From Burkholderiaceae bacterium (lineage in GTDB: Bacteria > Pseudomonadota > Gammaproteobacteria > Burkholderiales > Burkholderiaceae): a stretch of 23,741 nucleotides of DNA. Positions 15,141 to 23,064 of this stretch are shown here, piece after piece (within the stretch, counting starts at the first letter, position 1; each line of letters begins with the position of its first letter). A model generated the notes under the pieces. That model searched no databases and was not told the origin of the DNA. It saw nothing but the letters and a program-made list of their open reading frames with translations. Both the position numbers and the translations under genes were made by a program. The stretch lies in NCBI GenBank assembly GCA_947461805.1, contig CANHMJ010000006.1:1-23741 (forward strand), given 5' to 3'.

Positions 15141-17216
15141 ATGACGAAACCCCGACCACCAAATGCACTCGAAAAAATGGGCTTAAATAGCCCAATTGCG
15201 CTTGCATTGCATCTTCCAAGCCGCTACGAGGATGAGACTGCCCTTTACAGCATTGAAGACGCATTAATCAAAGGGACATTTAGCGCAGTACAGACCCAAG
15301 GGAAAGTGATACGCAGTCAGGTGCTGTTTCGGCCGCGGCGCCAGTTGGTGGTAACCATTGAGGATGAGACTGATGTGTTGCAGTTGCGGTTTCTCAACTT
15401 TTATCCGAGTCAGCAAAAGCAAATGGCCGTAGGAGCCCATCTTCGGGTACGTGGTGAGGTGCGCGATGGCTACGCAGGACCTGAGATGGTTCACCCCACC
15501 GTTAAAGCAGTGCCTCCTGACGCGCCGTTACCAGCAAGCCTGACTCCAGTCTATCCAGCTAGCGTTGGGGTGAGCCAAACCGTGATTCGCAAGGCAGTGC
15601 AGCAGGCCTTGCGATCGAGTGACATTAAGCAATTTCTAGCCGAGGTGATACCCGCATCCGTAACTGCCGATCTCTTGCCGCGGGGCAAATGGATGCCTTT
15701 ACACGATGCCATTCACTACCTACACAACCCACCGGCAGATGCTGACACCGCCGCATTAATGGAGCGTACACATCCCGCATGGCGACGTGTACAGTTCGAA
15801 GAATTATTGGCGCAGCAGCTCTCGCTAAAGCAAGCCCATGCACTGCGCCGTCAGCGCAATGCGCCTCGATTGGATGGAGACCGGTCAACTCAAGGACGTC
15901 AATCGATTGAGCAAGGGCTTTTGGCAGCCCTGCCATTCGAGCTAACAGGGGCTCAAAAACGGGTGTGGTCACAAATTGAGTCTGACCTGAGTCGAGCATT
16001 TCCGATGAACCGCTTATTACAGGGGGATGTCGGTAGTGGCAAGACCGTAGTTGCGGCACTCGCCGCAGCCAGGGCAATCGATCATGGCTATCAGGCTGCA
16101 GTCATGGCACCCACTGAAATCCTGGCAGAACAGCACCACATCAAAATGCAGGAATGGTTTGGGCCGCTTGGTGTGCAGATCGTATGGCTATCGGGCAGTC
16201 TAAAAGCCAAAGAAAAAAAAGCGGCACATGCAGCGATTGAGAGTGGTACTGCGCAACTGATTATTGGTACCCACGCCTTGATTCAGGAAAGCGTCTCCTT
16301 TGCGAAGTTAGGCTTAGCGGTAATTGATGAGCAGCATCGCTTTGGGGTCCGCCAACGCTTAGAGATATCGCAGCGTATTGGCTCTGAATTGTTCTACTGC
16401 CATCAACTGATGATGTCAGCAACCCCAATACCTCGCACGTTAGCAATGACCTACTATGCCGATCTAGATGTGGCTGTGGTTGATGAGTTGCCGCCGGGAC
16501 GTAAGCCCATTACGACCAAGGTTGTGAAGCACAGCCGGCGGGATGAAGTCATCAATGGATTACAGGACTGGCTGAGTCAAGGCGTACAAGCCTACTGGGT
16601 TTGCCCCTTAATTGAAGAATCAGACGCCTTGCAACTGCAAACTGCAGTGGAGAGTTATGCGCAGTTAGAGCAGCACTTTCCCCAATTTAAAATAGGCTTA
16701 GTGCATGGACGATTAAAGGCGGAGGAGAAGGCTGCCGTTATGGCGGCATTCAAGGCCAATCAAATTCAATTGCTGGTCGCGACCACCGTGATTGAAGTTG
16801 GGGTTGACGTACCCAATGCAGCCCTTATGGTGATTGAACATGCAGAGCGATTTGGTTACGCTCAAATTCATCAATTGCGTGGCCGAGTAGGGCGCGGCAC
16901 AGCTGACTCTGTCTGTATTTTGATGTACGCGGAACCCCTTTCGGCGGCAGCAAAGGAGCGCTTGCAAACCTTGCGTGAGGTATCCGATGGCTTTGTTATT
17001 GCCGAGCGGGATTTGTCGCTGCGCGGCCCAGGTGAACTCTTGGGCGCTAAGCAATCCGGAGATACCATGCTCCGTTTTGTAGACCTGCAGCGTGATGCCT
17101 GGCTGATTGATCTAGCCCAGCAGGCAGCTGAGCGCCTTTTAGCAAATCACCCTGAGGTGGTAGAGCAGCAACTGGAGCGGTGGCTCGGCTCGCGCGCCGA
17201 TTTTCTAAAAGCCTGA
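15141..17216 (+). CDS. recG: ATP-dependent DNA helicase RecG
   Basis: A 691-residue superfamily 2 helicase (E. coli 693) that remodels stalled forks and branched recombination intermediates. The N-terminal wedge/OB domain begins HLPSRYEDETALY at about 24-36. Walker A GDVGSGKT is at 295-302, the DEQH box in VIDEQHRFGV at 394-403, and SATPIPRT at 426-433. HGRLKAEEK and ATTVIEVGVDVPNA follow, then the GRVGRG arginine-finger motif and the C-terminal TRG-type segment. I start at ATG 15141 (MTKPRPP). A longer frame from TTG 15105 would overlap the first bases of queA and adds 12 residues without family support. oxyR follows 10 bases later. Confidence 0.96.
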   Translation: MTKPRPPNALEKMGLNSPIALALHLPSRYEDETALYSIEDALIKGTFSAVQTQGKVIRSQVLFRPRRQLVVTIEDETDVLQLRFLNFYPSQQKQMAVGAHLRVRGEVRDGYAGPEMVHPTVKAVPPDAPLPASLTPVYPASVGVSQTVIRKAVQQALRSSDIKQFLAEVIPASVTADLLPRGKWMPLHDAIHYLHNPPADADTAALMERTHPAWRRVQFEELLAQQLSLKQAHALRRQRNAPRLDGDRSTQGRQSIEQGLLAALPFELTGAQKRVWSQIESDLSRAFPMNRLLQGDVGSGKTVVAALAAARAIDHGYQAAVMAPTEILAEQHHIKMQEWFGPLGVQIVWLSGSLKAKEKKAAHAAIESGTAQLIIGTHALIQESVSFAKLGLAVIDEQHRFGVRQRLEISQRIGSELFYCHQLMMSATPIPRTLAMTYYADLDVAVVDELPPGRKPITTKVVKHSRRDEVINGLQDWLSQGVQAYWVCPLIEESDALQLQTAVESYAQLEQHFPQFKIGLVHGRLKAEEKAAVMAAFKANQIQLLVATTVIEVGVDVPNAALMVIEHAERFGYAQIHQLRGRVGRGTADSVCILMYAEPLSAAAKERLQTLREVSDGFVIAERDLSLRGPGELLGAKQSGDTMLRFVDLQRDAWLIDLAQQAAERLLANHPEVVEQQLERWLGSRADFLKA

Positions 17217-17226
17217 TAATTAAGCC

Positions 17227-18153
17227 ATGACATTAACTGAACTTCGCTACATAGTTGCGGTTGCCCGGGAGCGTCACTTTGGGCGCGCCGCAGAGGCATG
17301 CCACGTGTCGCAACCCACCTTATCGGTTGCCATCAAAAAGCTTGAAGAGGAATTGGGTGCGCAGATTTTTGAGCGAACCAGTGCTGAGGTCGCAATGACG
17401 GCTTTGGGGACTTTGATTGTGGAGCAGGCTCAGCGTGTTTTAGAGGAGTCCAATGCGCTCAGACACCTAGCAAAGCACGGTCAAGATCCTTTATCTGGCC
17501 CTTTGCGTCTGGGGGCAATTTATACGGTCGCACCTTATTTGCTACCTAGCCTTGTGCGGGTAGCGCGCGAGTCCATGCCCAACGCCCCTCTCTTTCTAGA
17601 AGAAAACTTTACGGTTCGTTTGCTTGAGCTGCTTCGTCAAGGCGGTCTCGACTGCGCTATTTTGGCCGACCCATTTCCGATAGCAGGCCTTGAGGTTGCC
17701 GAGTTGTATGACGAGCCATTTTATGTCGCCGTTCCAAAAGACCACCCATGGACCGATCGTAAATTGATTGGGCATGAGGAATTAAAAGAACAAAATACCT
17801 TGCTCTTGGGCGCGGGGCATTGCTTTCGTGATCATGTTATTGGTGTGTGCCCAGAACTGAATCGCTTTGGGCCGGGTCCGACGATTGGCGAGCAGCGCAG
17901 TTTTGAGGGTTCCTCACTGGAAACCATCCGGCAAATGGTTGCTGGCGGCATTGGCATTACCGTTTTGCCACGCACCTCGATTCCTGATCCCAAAACACGC
18001 GAAGGTTTAATCCGCTATATCCCGTTTGAAGAGCCAATGCCGACCCGTCGCGTGAGTTTAGTGTGGCGTAAAAGTTATCCGCGTGCGGCTGCGATGGTAG
18101 AGCTCGCTAAAACAATCCGGCGCTGTGATTTGCCTGGAGTGAGGCTGGTCTGA
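17227..18153 (+). CDS. oxyR: Peroxide-responsive LysR-type regulator OxyR
   Basis: A 308-residue transcription factor with an N-terminal winged helix-turn-helix (about residues 18-40) and a C-terminal regulatory domain. It resembles E. coli OxyR throughout, including CHVSQPTLS at 25-33 and SGPLRLGAI at 90-98. Its peroxide-sensing segment GHCFRDHVIGVC places cysteines at 199 and 208, the same positions and spacing as the disulfide pair of E. coli. SLETIRQMVAGGIGITVLP follows. This makes peroxide sensing far likelier than a generic LysR role. It is 10 bases after recG and 2 before ubiA; oxyR-recG linkage is also known in Pseudomonas aeruginosa. No OxyR operator was recognised. Confidence 0.93.
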   Translation: MTLTELRYIVAVARERHFGRAAEACHVSQPTLSVAIKKLEEELGAQIFERTSAEVAMTALGTLIVEQAQRVLEESNALRHLAKHGQDPLSGPLRLGAIYTVAPYLLPSLVRVARESMPNAPLFLEENFTVRLLELLRQGGLDCAILADPFPIAGLEVAELYDEPFYVAVPKDHPWTDRKLIGHEELKEQNTLLLGAGHCFRDHVIGVCPELNRFGPGPTIGEQRSFEGSSLETIRQMVAGGIGITVLPRTSIPDPKTREGLIRYIPFEEPMPTRRVSLVWRKSYPRAAAMVELAKTIRRCDLPGVRLV

Positions 18154-18155
18154 TT

Positions 18156-19007
18156 TTGCAGCGCCTCTATGCTTACGCCCGCTTAATTCGGCTCGACAAG
18201 CCGATTGGTACGCTGCTGTTATTGTGGCCAACCTATTGGGCTTTGTGGTTATCCAATGAAGGGATGCCGCCGTTCGATTTGTTGATTATCTTTACGCTCG
18301 GTACTTTTTTGATGCGCAGCGCAGGGTGTGCCATTAATGACTATGCCGATCGGGATTTTGATTGCCATGTCGAGCGCACTAAGAATCGCCCCATCACGAG
18401 CGGTCAAATCAGCGGTAAAGAAGCAGTTCTGATTGCTGCCATTCTTGCCCTGTTGTCCTTTGGATTAATTCAGCCACTGAACTTACTTACGAAACAGTTA
18501 TCGGTTTTTGCGATTATCGTCGCAGCCATATATCCATTCACGAAACGTTTCTTTGCGATGCCACAAGCCGTATTGGGGGTTGCCTTTGGATTTGGAATTC
18601 CGATGGCCTATGCCGCAAGCCAGAATCAAGTACCACTGGAGGCGTGGATTCTATTTGTAGGCAATCTTTTTTGGACGATTGCCTATGACACTGCCTATGC
18701 AATGGTCGATCGCGATGATGATCTGCGTTTGGGTTTGCGTACCTCCGCAATTACCTTTGGGCGTTTTGATGTGATTGCAATTGCAATCTGTTACGCCTTG
18801 CTGCTATTTAGTCTTTTGTGGGTTACTTACCTGGCTCAACTCAATGACTTGTTTTGGTTAGGCTGGATTGGCGCGCTCATCTGTGCGATCTACCATGTGG
18901 CACTGGTGCACACCCGGCAACGGGAGGCTTGCTTTAAGGCATTTCGCCAAAACAATTGGCTAGGTGCCTTTTTGTTTCTGGGGATCGTGCTTGGATTATT
19001 GGGCTAG
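18156..19007 (+). CDS. ubiA: 4-hydroxybenzoate polyprenyltransferase UbiA
   Basis: A 283-residue inner-membrane prenyltransferase (E. coli 290) that attaches the polyprenyl tail to 4-hydroxybenzoate in ubiquinone synthesis. Several hydrophobic helices are evident. The two Asp-rich Mg-prenyl-diphosphate motifs are NDYADRDFD at 61-69 and DTAYAMVDRDDD at 178-189. The conserved IRLDKPIGTLLLLWP near the N-terminus fixes the reading start close to TTG 18156. No ATG or GTG is available in frame; CTG 18150 is the only other near-cognate codon. It starts 2 bases after the oxyR stop. Its 3' end overlaps the convergent proC by 12 bases. Confidence 0.95.
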   Translation: MQRLYAYARLIRLDKPIGTLLLLWPTYWALWLSNEGMPPFDLLIIFTLGTFLMRSAGCAINDYADRDFDCHVERTKNRPITSGQISGKEAVLIAAILALLSFGLIQPLNLLTKQLSVFAIIVAAIYPFTKRFFAMPQAVLGVAFGFGIPMAYAASQNQVPLEAWILFVGNLFWTIAYDTAYAMVDRDDDLRLGLRTSAITFGRFDVIAIAICYALLLFSLLWVTYLAQLNDLFWLGWIGALICAIYHVALVHTRQREACFKAFRQNNWLGAFLFLGIVLGLLG

Positions 19008-19859
19008 CTCGTCGCCCATGGCTTGTCCACGCTTGGCTGCAGCAGCGAGGGCCGCCTCCAAGATGCCTTGCCAATTACTTTCCTGAAGAACAGCTAAAGC
19101 CGCAGCGGTGGTGCCCCCTTTGGAAGTTACCTTTTCGCGCAAGCTGCCTGCGGACTCGTCTGCATTGATAGCAAGCTGGGCGGCGCCTTGCAAGGTGGCA
19201 TATGCAAGGGCTCTGGCGGCGACTGGATCAAGACCTAATTTTTCCCCGCCACTTTGCAGCGCCTCTAAAAATGCAAAGACATAGGCGGGACCACTGCCGG
19301 ATACTGCAGTAACGGCATCAATCAAATTCTCATCCTTCACCCAGACACTTTGCCCAACCGCATTACATAGTGCTGCTGCTTTAGAGCAGGCTTGCGCATC
19401 AACGCTGGCGCCTGCACATAGCCCCGTCATACCCATGCCGATGAGGGCAGGAGTATTTGGCATTGCGCGGACACAGTGCGAATGGCCTAACCAGTTCACC
19501 ATACTGCTGAGTCGAATACCGGCTGCAATGCTAATGATGAGCAGGCGTTGCGCATCGATGGCTTTTAAGTGGGGAGCGAGTGATAGGGCTACTTGCTTAA
19601 AGTCTTGGGGCTTTACGGCTATAACTACGACGTGCTCGAGCTTCGAATCGATTTGCAGCCCATCGATTGAATTGACGATGGCTACTGAAAAATCAGCCTT
19701 GAGCTTTTCGGCAGTAGCGGTAAATGGCTCTACTACTGTGATCTGTTTGGCCTGTAAGCCACTAGCCAGCAAACCGCCAATCAGGGCTCGACCCATATTG
19801 CCGCCACCAATAAAGGTGATCTGCGTATGCGCTAAAGGGGGGTGAAGGGAATCAGTCAT
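18996..19859 (-). CDS. proC: Pyrroline-5-carboxylate reductase ProC
   Basis: A 287-residue cytosolic enzyme (E. coli 269) that reduces P5C to proline with NADPH. The Rossmann loop is GGGNMG at 18-23. Conserved segments are RAMPNTPALIGMGMTGL, DAVTAVSGSGPAYVF (181-195) and the C-terminal helical signature VTSKGGTTAAAL (244-255). I choose ATG 19857-19859 (MTDSLHPP). A longer frame from 19943 would overlap yggS by 65 bases and adds residues without family similarity. The start lacks a Shine-Dalgarno and lies 19 bases after yggS, so coupled re-initiation is likely. The yggS-proC pairing is common in bacteria. Its end overlaps ubiA on the other strand. Confidence 0.95.
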   Translation of the reverse strand: MTDSLHPPLAHTQITFIGGGNMGRALIGGLLASGLQAKQITVVEPFTATAEKLKADFSVAIVNSIDGLQIDSKLEHVVVIAVKPQDFKQVALSLAPHLKAIDAQRLLIISIAAGIRLSSMVNWLGHSHCVRAMPNTPALIGMGMTGLCAGASVDAQACSKAAALCNAVGQSVWVKDENLIDAVTAVSGSGPAYVFAFLEALQSGGEKLGLDPVAARALAYATLQGAAQLAINADESAGSLREKVTSKGGTTAAALAVLQESNWQGILEAALAAAAKRGQAMGDELAQ

Positions 19860-19872
19860 AAACAGAATAGTA

Positions 19873-19882
19873 CTAGGCCTAG
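19873..19882. repeat. Perfect 10-bp palindrome at the yggS-proC junction
   Basis: CTAGGCCTAG reads the same on both strands and covers the yggS stop codon. It contains two CTAG tetramers, a rare word in many bacterial genomes. No T tract follows, so it is not a terminator. Confidence 0.6.
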
Positions 19883-20598
19883 GCGATAGGGCGCTTACCA
19901 AAGATAGCGGTGCCGATTCGAACCAAGGTGCTGCCTTCTGCAATCGCTACCTCGAGGTCATCAGACATGCCGATCGACAAGGTATCAAAATAGGCATAGC
20001 CTCGGTCATCCAGGCGGGATTGCTGAATTTGCACAAACAATGCTTTCATTTTGGCGCACGCCGCGCGTTGCTCTTCGGGGTCAGTGCTAGGAGCCGGAAT
20101 GGCCATGAGTCCGCGCAAGGTCAGGCCCGGTAGGAGCGCAACTGCATCGCATAGTGCCACCGCCTCGTCAATCAAGACCCCATTTTTGCTCTCTTCATTG
20201 CTGACATTGACTTGAACGCAGACTTGCAGGGGTAGTATCTCGGGCAACTCTAGGCGCTGTGCCGACAAACGCTCTGCAATTTTTAGGCGATCAATGCTTT
20301 CAACCCAGTCAAAATGGTGTGCTACTTCCTTGGTTTTATTACTTTGCAGTGGACCAATAAAATGCCATTCCAGCCAAGGACGTAATTTAGCGAGTTTCTG
20401 TATCTTTTCAACGCCTTCTTGTACGTAGTTCTCACCAAAACACGTTTGACCTGCATGCATTGCCTCTTCCACCGCGCTGGCAGGAAATAGCTTGCTAACT
20501 GCCATCAATTGAATTTCTTCGGGCTCGCGTTTAGCGGCGAGGGCAGCTAATTCAATGCGGTCTCTGACCTGGATTAAATTGACGGCGATTCCCCTCAT
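19879..20598 (-). CDS. yggS: Pyridoxal phosphate homeostasis protein YggS/PLPBP
   Basis: A 239-residue cytosolic protein with an alanine-racemase-like TIM barrel that binds PLP but has no known enzyme activity. It buffers PLP and affects amino-acid balance. The PLP lysine is Lys36 in LMAVSKLFPA, the same position as in E. coli. CFGENYVQE, WHFIGPLQSNKTK, the central VQVNVSNEESKNG and late LSIGMSDDLEVAIAEGST are all family hallmarks. Its ATG overlaps the glcF TGA (ATGA), so it is translated with the glycolate oxidase genes. Length is normal (E. coli 234). Confidence 0.95.
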   Translation of the reverse strand: MRGIAVNLIQVRDRIELAALAAKREPEEIQLMAVSKLFPASAVEEAMHAGQTCFGENYVQEGVEKIQKLAKLRPWLEWHFIGPLQSNKTKEVAHHFDWVESIDRLKIAERLSAQRLELPEILPLQVCVQVNVSNEESKNGVLIDEAVALCDAVALLPGLTLRGLMAIPAPSTDPEEQRAACAKMKALFVQIQQSRLDDRGYAYFDTLSIGMSDDLEVAIAEGSTLVRIGTAIFGKRPIA

Positions 20599-21902
20599 GC
20601 TACATGGGCTTCTGTAACTGGGACCGCGTCTTTCAGCAATTGATCAACGATCTCAACCCAATGCAGTACTGGCATTTTTTCCTGTTGCAAGTGCGAGATG
20701 CAGCCAATGTTGGCAGAAACAATGGCAGTGGCGTTGCTATCTTCATACGTCCGCTGCAAATGATCTAACTTTTGCTGACGCAGTTGATCTGAAAGGACTG
20801 GTTGCAAAACGGAGTAAGTGCCAGCAGATCCACAACATAAATGGCTGTCTGCGCACAGGCGAGCCGGCACTCCAATACTCTCTAATAGGCCTTCTACTTT
20901 GCCCCGAATTTTCTGGCCGTGCTGCAAGGTGCATGGAGGATGGTAGACCACGCCTGATTTTGGATTGCTGCCCAGCAGTGCCACTAAGTCTTCTGTGTGG
21001 CTCGGCAGAATTTCCGCCAAGTCTTTTGTCAGCTCAGAAATGCGTTTAGCCTTTGCAGCATAGTGCGGATCCTGAGCAAGTAAATGGCCATAGTCTTTCA
21101 CCATGACACCGCAACCCGATGCGGTCATCACGATCGCGCTCACCGGATTACTGCCGTCAACGTAAGGCCACCACGCATCAATATTGCGCCGCGCCGCTTC
21201 GAGCCCGCCATCCTGGTCATTGAGGTGATAGCGGAGCGCGCCGCAACAGCCTGCTTTAGGGGCGCTAATCAGGTCAACGCCAAGGCGCGATAAAACACGT
21301 CGGGTAGCAAGATTGATATTGGGCAGCATCCCAGGCTGCACGCAGCCTTCTAAAATCAGCATCGTACTGCGTGCCGCCTGCTTTACTGGCTTCACGGATA
21401 CTGCGTTGTCTGTCTTAATTTGATTGGTGTAGACGCCGTTGATGGGTACCTTGCGTTTCAGTTCGCTTGGTAGAAGTGGACGCACCAATCTTCCTATGGC
21501 CATGGCGGAGTTAAAGAGCGCTGGGCGCGTTAAACCTTCTTTTAAAAGCCAGCGCGTGAGGCGCTCACTGGATTTACGCGGAGCTGTACTTTGTTCAGCC
21601 CATTTGCGGCCGATGTCAATCAGTTGACCATATTGAACACCGCTTGGGCAGGTGGTTTCGCAATTACGGCAAGTTAAGCAGCGATCCAGGTGCAGGCGGG
21701 TTTTTTCAGTGACCGCCTGACCCTCTGCGATTTGCTTGATCAGGTAGATTCGCCCGCGCGGGCCATCTAATTCGTCGCCTAATAACTGATAGGTTGGGCA
21801 AGTGGCAGTACAAAACCCACAATGCACGCATTTTCCAAGAATGCGCGCAGCTTCATTGCCGTCGTGGGTATTAATGAACTGGGGAGCTAATTGGGTTTGC
21901 AT
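20595..21902 (-). CDS. glcF: Glycolate oxidase iron-sulfur subunit GlcF
   Basis: A 435-residue electron-transfer subunit of membrane-associated glycolate dehydrogenase (E. coli 407), passing electrons from GlcDE to quinone. Two 4Fe-4S ferredoxin motifs are visible: Cys25, 28, 31, 35 (CVHCGFCTATCP) and Cys75, 78, 81, 85 (CLTCRNCETTCP). Two CCG-type domains follow, around KAGCCGALRYH and DSHLCCGSAGTYS. The start is ATG 21900-21902 (MQTQL, as in E. coli GlcF), 13 bases after glcE. The longer frame begins with TTG 21956 and would overlap glcE. There is no clear Shine-Dalgarno, so coupling is likely. LutA-like proteins were considered but the N-terminus is GlcF-type. Confidence 0.95.
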   Translation of the reverse strand: MQTQLAPQFINTHDGNEAARILGKCVHCGFCTATCPTYQLLGDELDGPRGRIYLIKQIAEGQAVTEKTRLHLDRCLTCRNCETTCPSGVQYGQLIDIGRKWAEQSTAPRKSSERLTRWLLKEGLTRPALFNSAMAIGRLVRPLLPSELKRKVPINGVYTNQIKTDNAVSVKPVKQAARSTMLILEGCVQPGMLPNINLATRRVLSRLGVDLISAPKAGCCGALRYHLNDQDGGLEAARRNIDAWWPYVDGSNPVSAIVMTASGCGVMVKDYGHLLAQDPHYAAKAKRISELTKDLAEILPSHTEDLVALLGSNPKSGVVYHPPCTLQHGQKIRGKVEGLLESIGVPARLCADSHLCCGSAGTYSVLQPVLSDQLRQQKLDHLQRTYEDSNATAIVSANIGCISHLQQEKMPVLHWVEIVDQLLKDAVPVTEAHVA

Positions 21903-21915
21903 ATCAATGAATAGG

Positions 21916-23064
21916 TTAAGGAAGGCGACCGGTTGCAAAAACGCCGGATGGATCAAATGCCTTACGCAATTGGGTTTGGACAGCGGTCAGTGCTGCGCTA
22001 TGGGCCTGATCGCTTAAAAGGGTGAAGCGCTGCTCTACACCATTGCTGCCAACGCGAAAGCAACTGGCATGACCCCCATGCTCAATTGCCTTTGCTTTGA
22101 GGTTAGCCTGGGTACTTGCATCGGCTGGGCCATACCACCAGCGTTGTTGGCCATGCCATTCCAGAATGCGGTGCTGTGTGCCATCTGAGGCGAGTTTAGA
22201 AAAATCGATTGCAGGGCATGCTGCGGGCAGGGCTAGGCGATAGAGGGCATCAGCGGCGCCCACGTCATGAAAACAATCCAACTTGTGTTCGCGTAAGTCA
22301 CGCCAAAATCTATCCGCAGTCGCAGGGTCGAGCTCGGTAGCGCCAAGGGTGGATTTCATGAGGACGGTAGCAGATTGAACTGCGGCAACAGCTCCCGCAA
22401 GGCGAATGGTGAGCTCGCCATCGGCATTGGTATCGCCCGAGCCGATCCAGCTACTCGCCGACAAGGGTAGGGGTTGACCTGCCCACTCGTTCAGCACCTT
22501 TAGGGCGCGCGCCTCAGAAATAAAGCAGCGCAATGATGCGGTACCAGCTGGTTTAGGTAAGACCTTGACGGAGGCCTCCAATAGGAGAGCAAAGGTGCCT
22601 AAGGAGCCCGGCAACAGACGGGAGACGTCATAGCCAGCGACGTTTTTCATCACCTTACCGCCGAAAGACAAATCGTGCCCTTGCCCATCCATCAGGCGTG
22701 TGCCCAATACGTAGTCGCGCAAATTGCCAGCGCTGATGCGTCCTGGGCCAGCAAGGCCAGCGCCAATCACACCGCCAAATGTCGCTTGTGCTCCAAAGTG
22801 GGGAGGCTCAAATGCCAGCATCTGATTTTTTTCAGCTAGCGCTGATTCGATCGTTGCTAAGGGCGTTCCAGCGCGCGCCGTAATCACGAGTTCTTCCGGT
22901 TGGTAATCTACGATCCCATGAAATTCAGCAGTCAGCAGCTTTGAATGTGAGTTGGGATTTCCGTACCAGGCCTTGGAGCCGCCGCCATGAATCGATAGCA
23001 CCGACTTGGATGCGGCTGCGGTTTGAATTTGATCGCGAAACTGCTGAATCTGTACAACACTCAT
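21916..23064 (-). CDS. glcE: Glycolate oxidase FAD-binding subunit GlcE
   Basis: A 382-residue FAD-binding (PCMH-type) subunit of glycolate dehydrogenase (E. coli 350), paralogous to the N-terminal half of GlcD. The FAD domain shows SIHGGGSKAWYG at about 24-35, the ELVITARAGTPLATIE strand, and PHFGAQATFGGVIGAGLAGPGR. The conserved KNVAGYDVSRLLPGSLGTF follows. The C-terminal third is less conserved. GGAG at 23073-23076 sits 8 bases before the ATG. That ATG shares one base with the glcD stop (TAATG), a classic coupled junction. It lies between glcD and glcF, as in the E. coli glc operon. Confidence 0.95.
   Translation of the reverse strand: MSVVQIQQFRDQIQTAAASKSVLSIHGGGSKAWYGNPNSHSKLLTAEFHGIVDYQPEELVITARAGTPLATIESALAEKNQMLAFEPPHFGAQATFGGVIGAGLAGPGRISAGNLRDYVLGTRLMDGQGHDLSFGGKVMKNVAGYDVSRLLPGSLGTFALLLEASVKVLPKPAGTASLRCFISEARALKVLNEWAGQPLPLSASSWIGSGDTNADGELTIRLAGAVAAVQSATVLMKSTLGATELDPATADRFWRDLREHKLDCFHDVGAADALYRLALPAACPAIDFSKLASDGTQHRILEWHGQQRWWYGPADASTQANLKAKAIEHGGHASCFRVGSNGVEQRFTLLSDQAHSAALTAVQTQLRKAFDPSGVFATGRLP

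Noticed and set aside
15625..16077. A 150-codon minus-strand open frame inside recG
   Set aside because: It is antisense to the helicase core. No motif or ribosome site supports it, so it is a shadow frame.
19860..19943. Longer proC start at 19943
   Set aside because: The extra residues overlap the yggS coding region by 65 bases and do not resemble ProC, whose Rossmann strand begins soon after ATG 19859.
21903..21956. Longer glcF start at TTG 21956
   Set aside because: It overlaps glcE by 41 bases, whereas the ATG at 21902 gives the MQTQL start known from E. coli GlcF.
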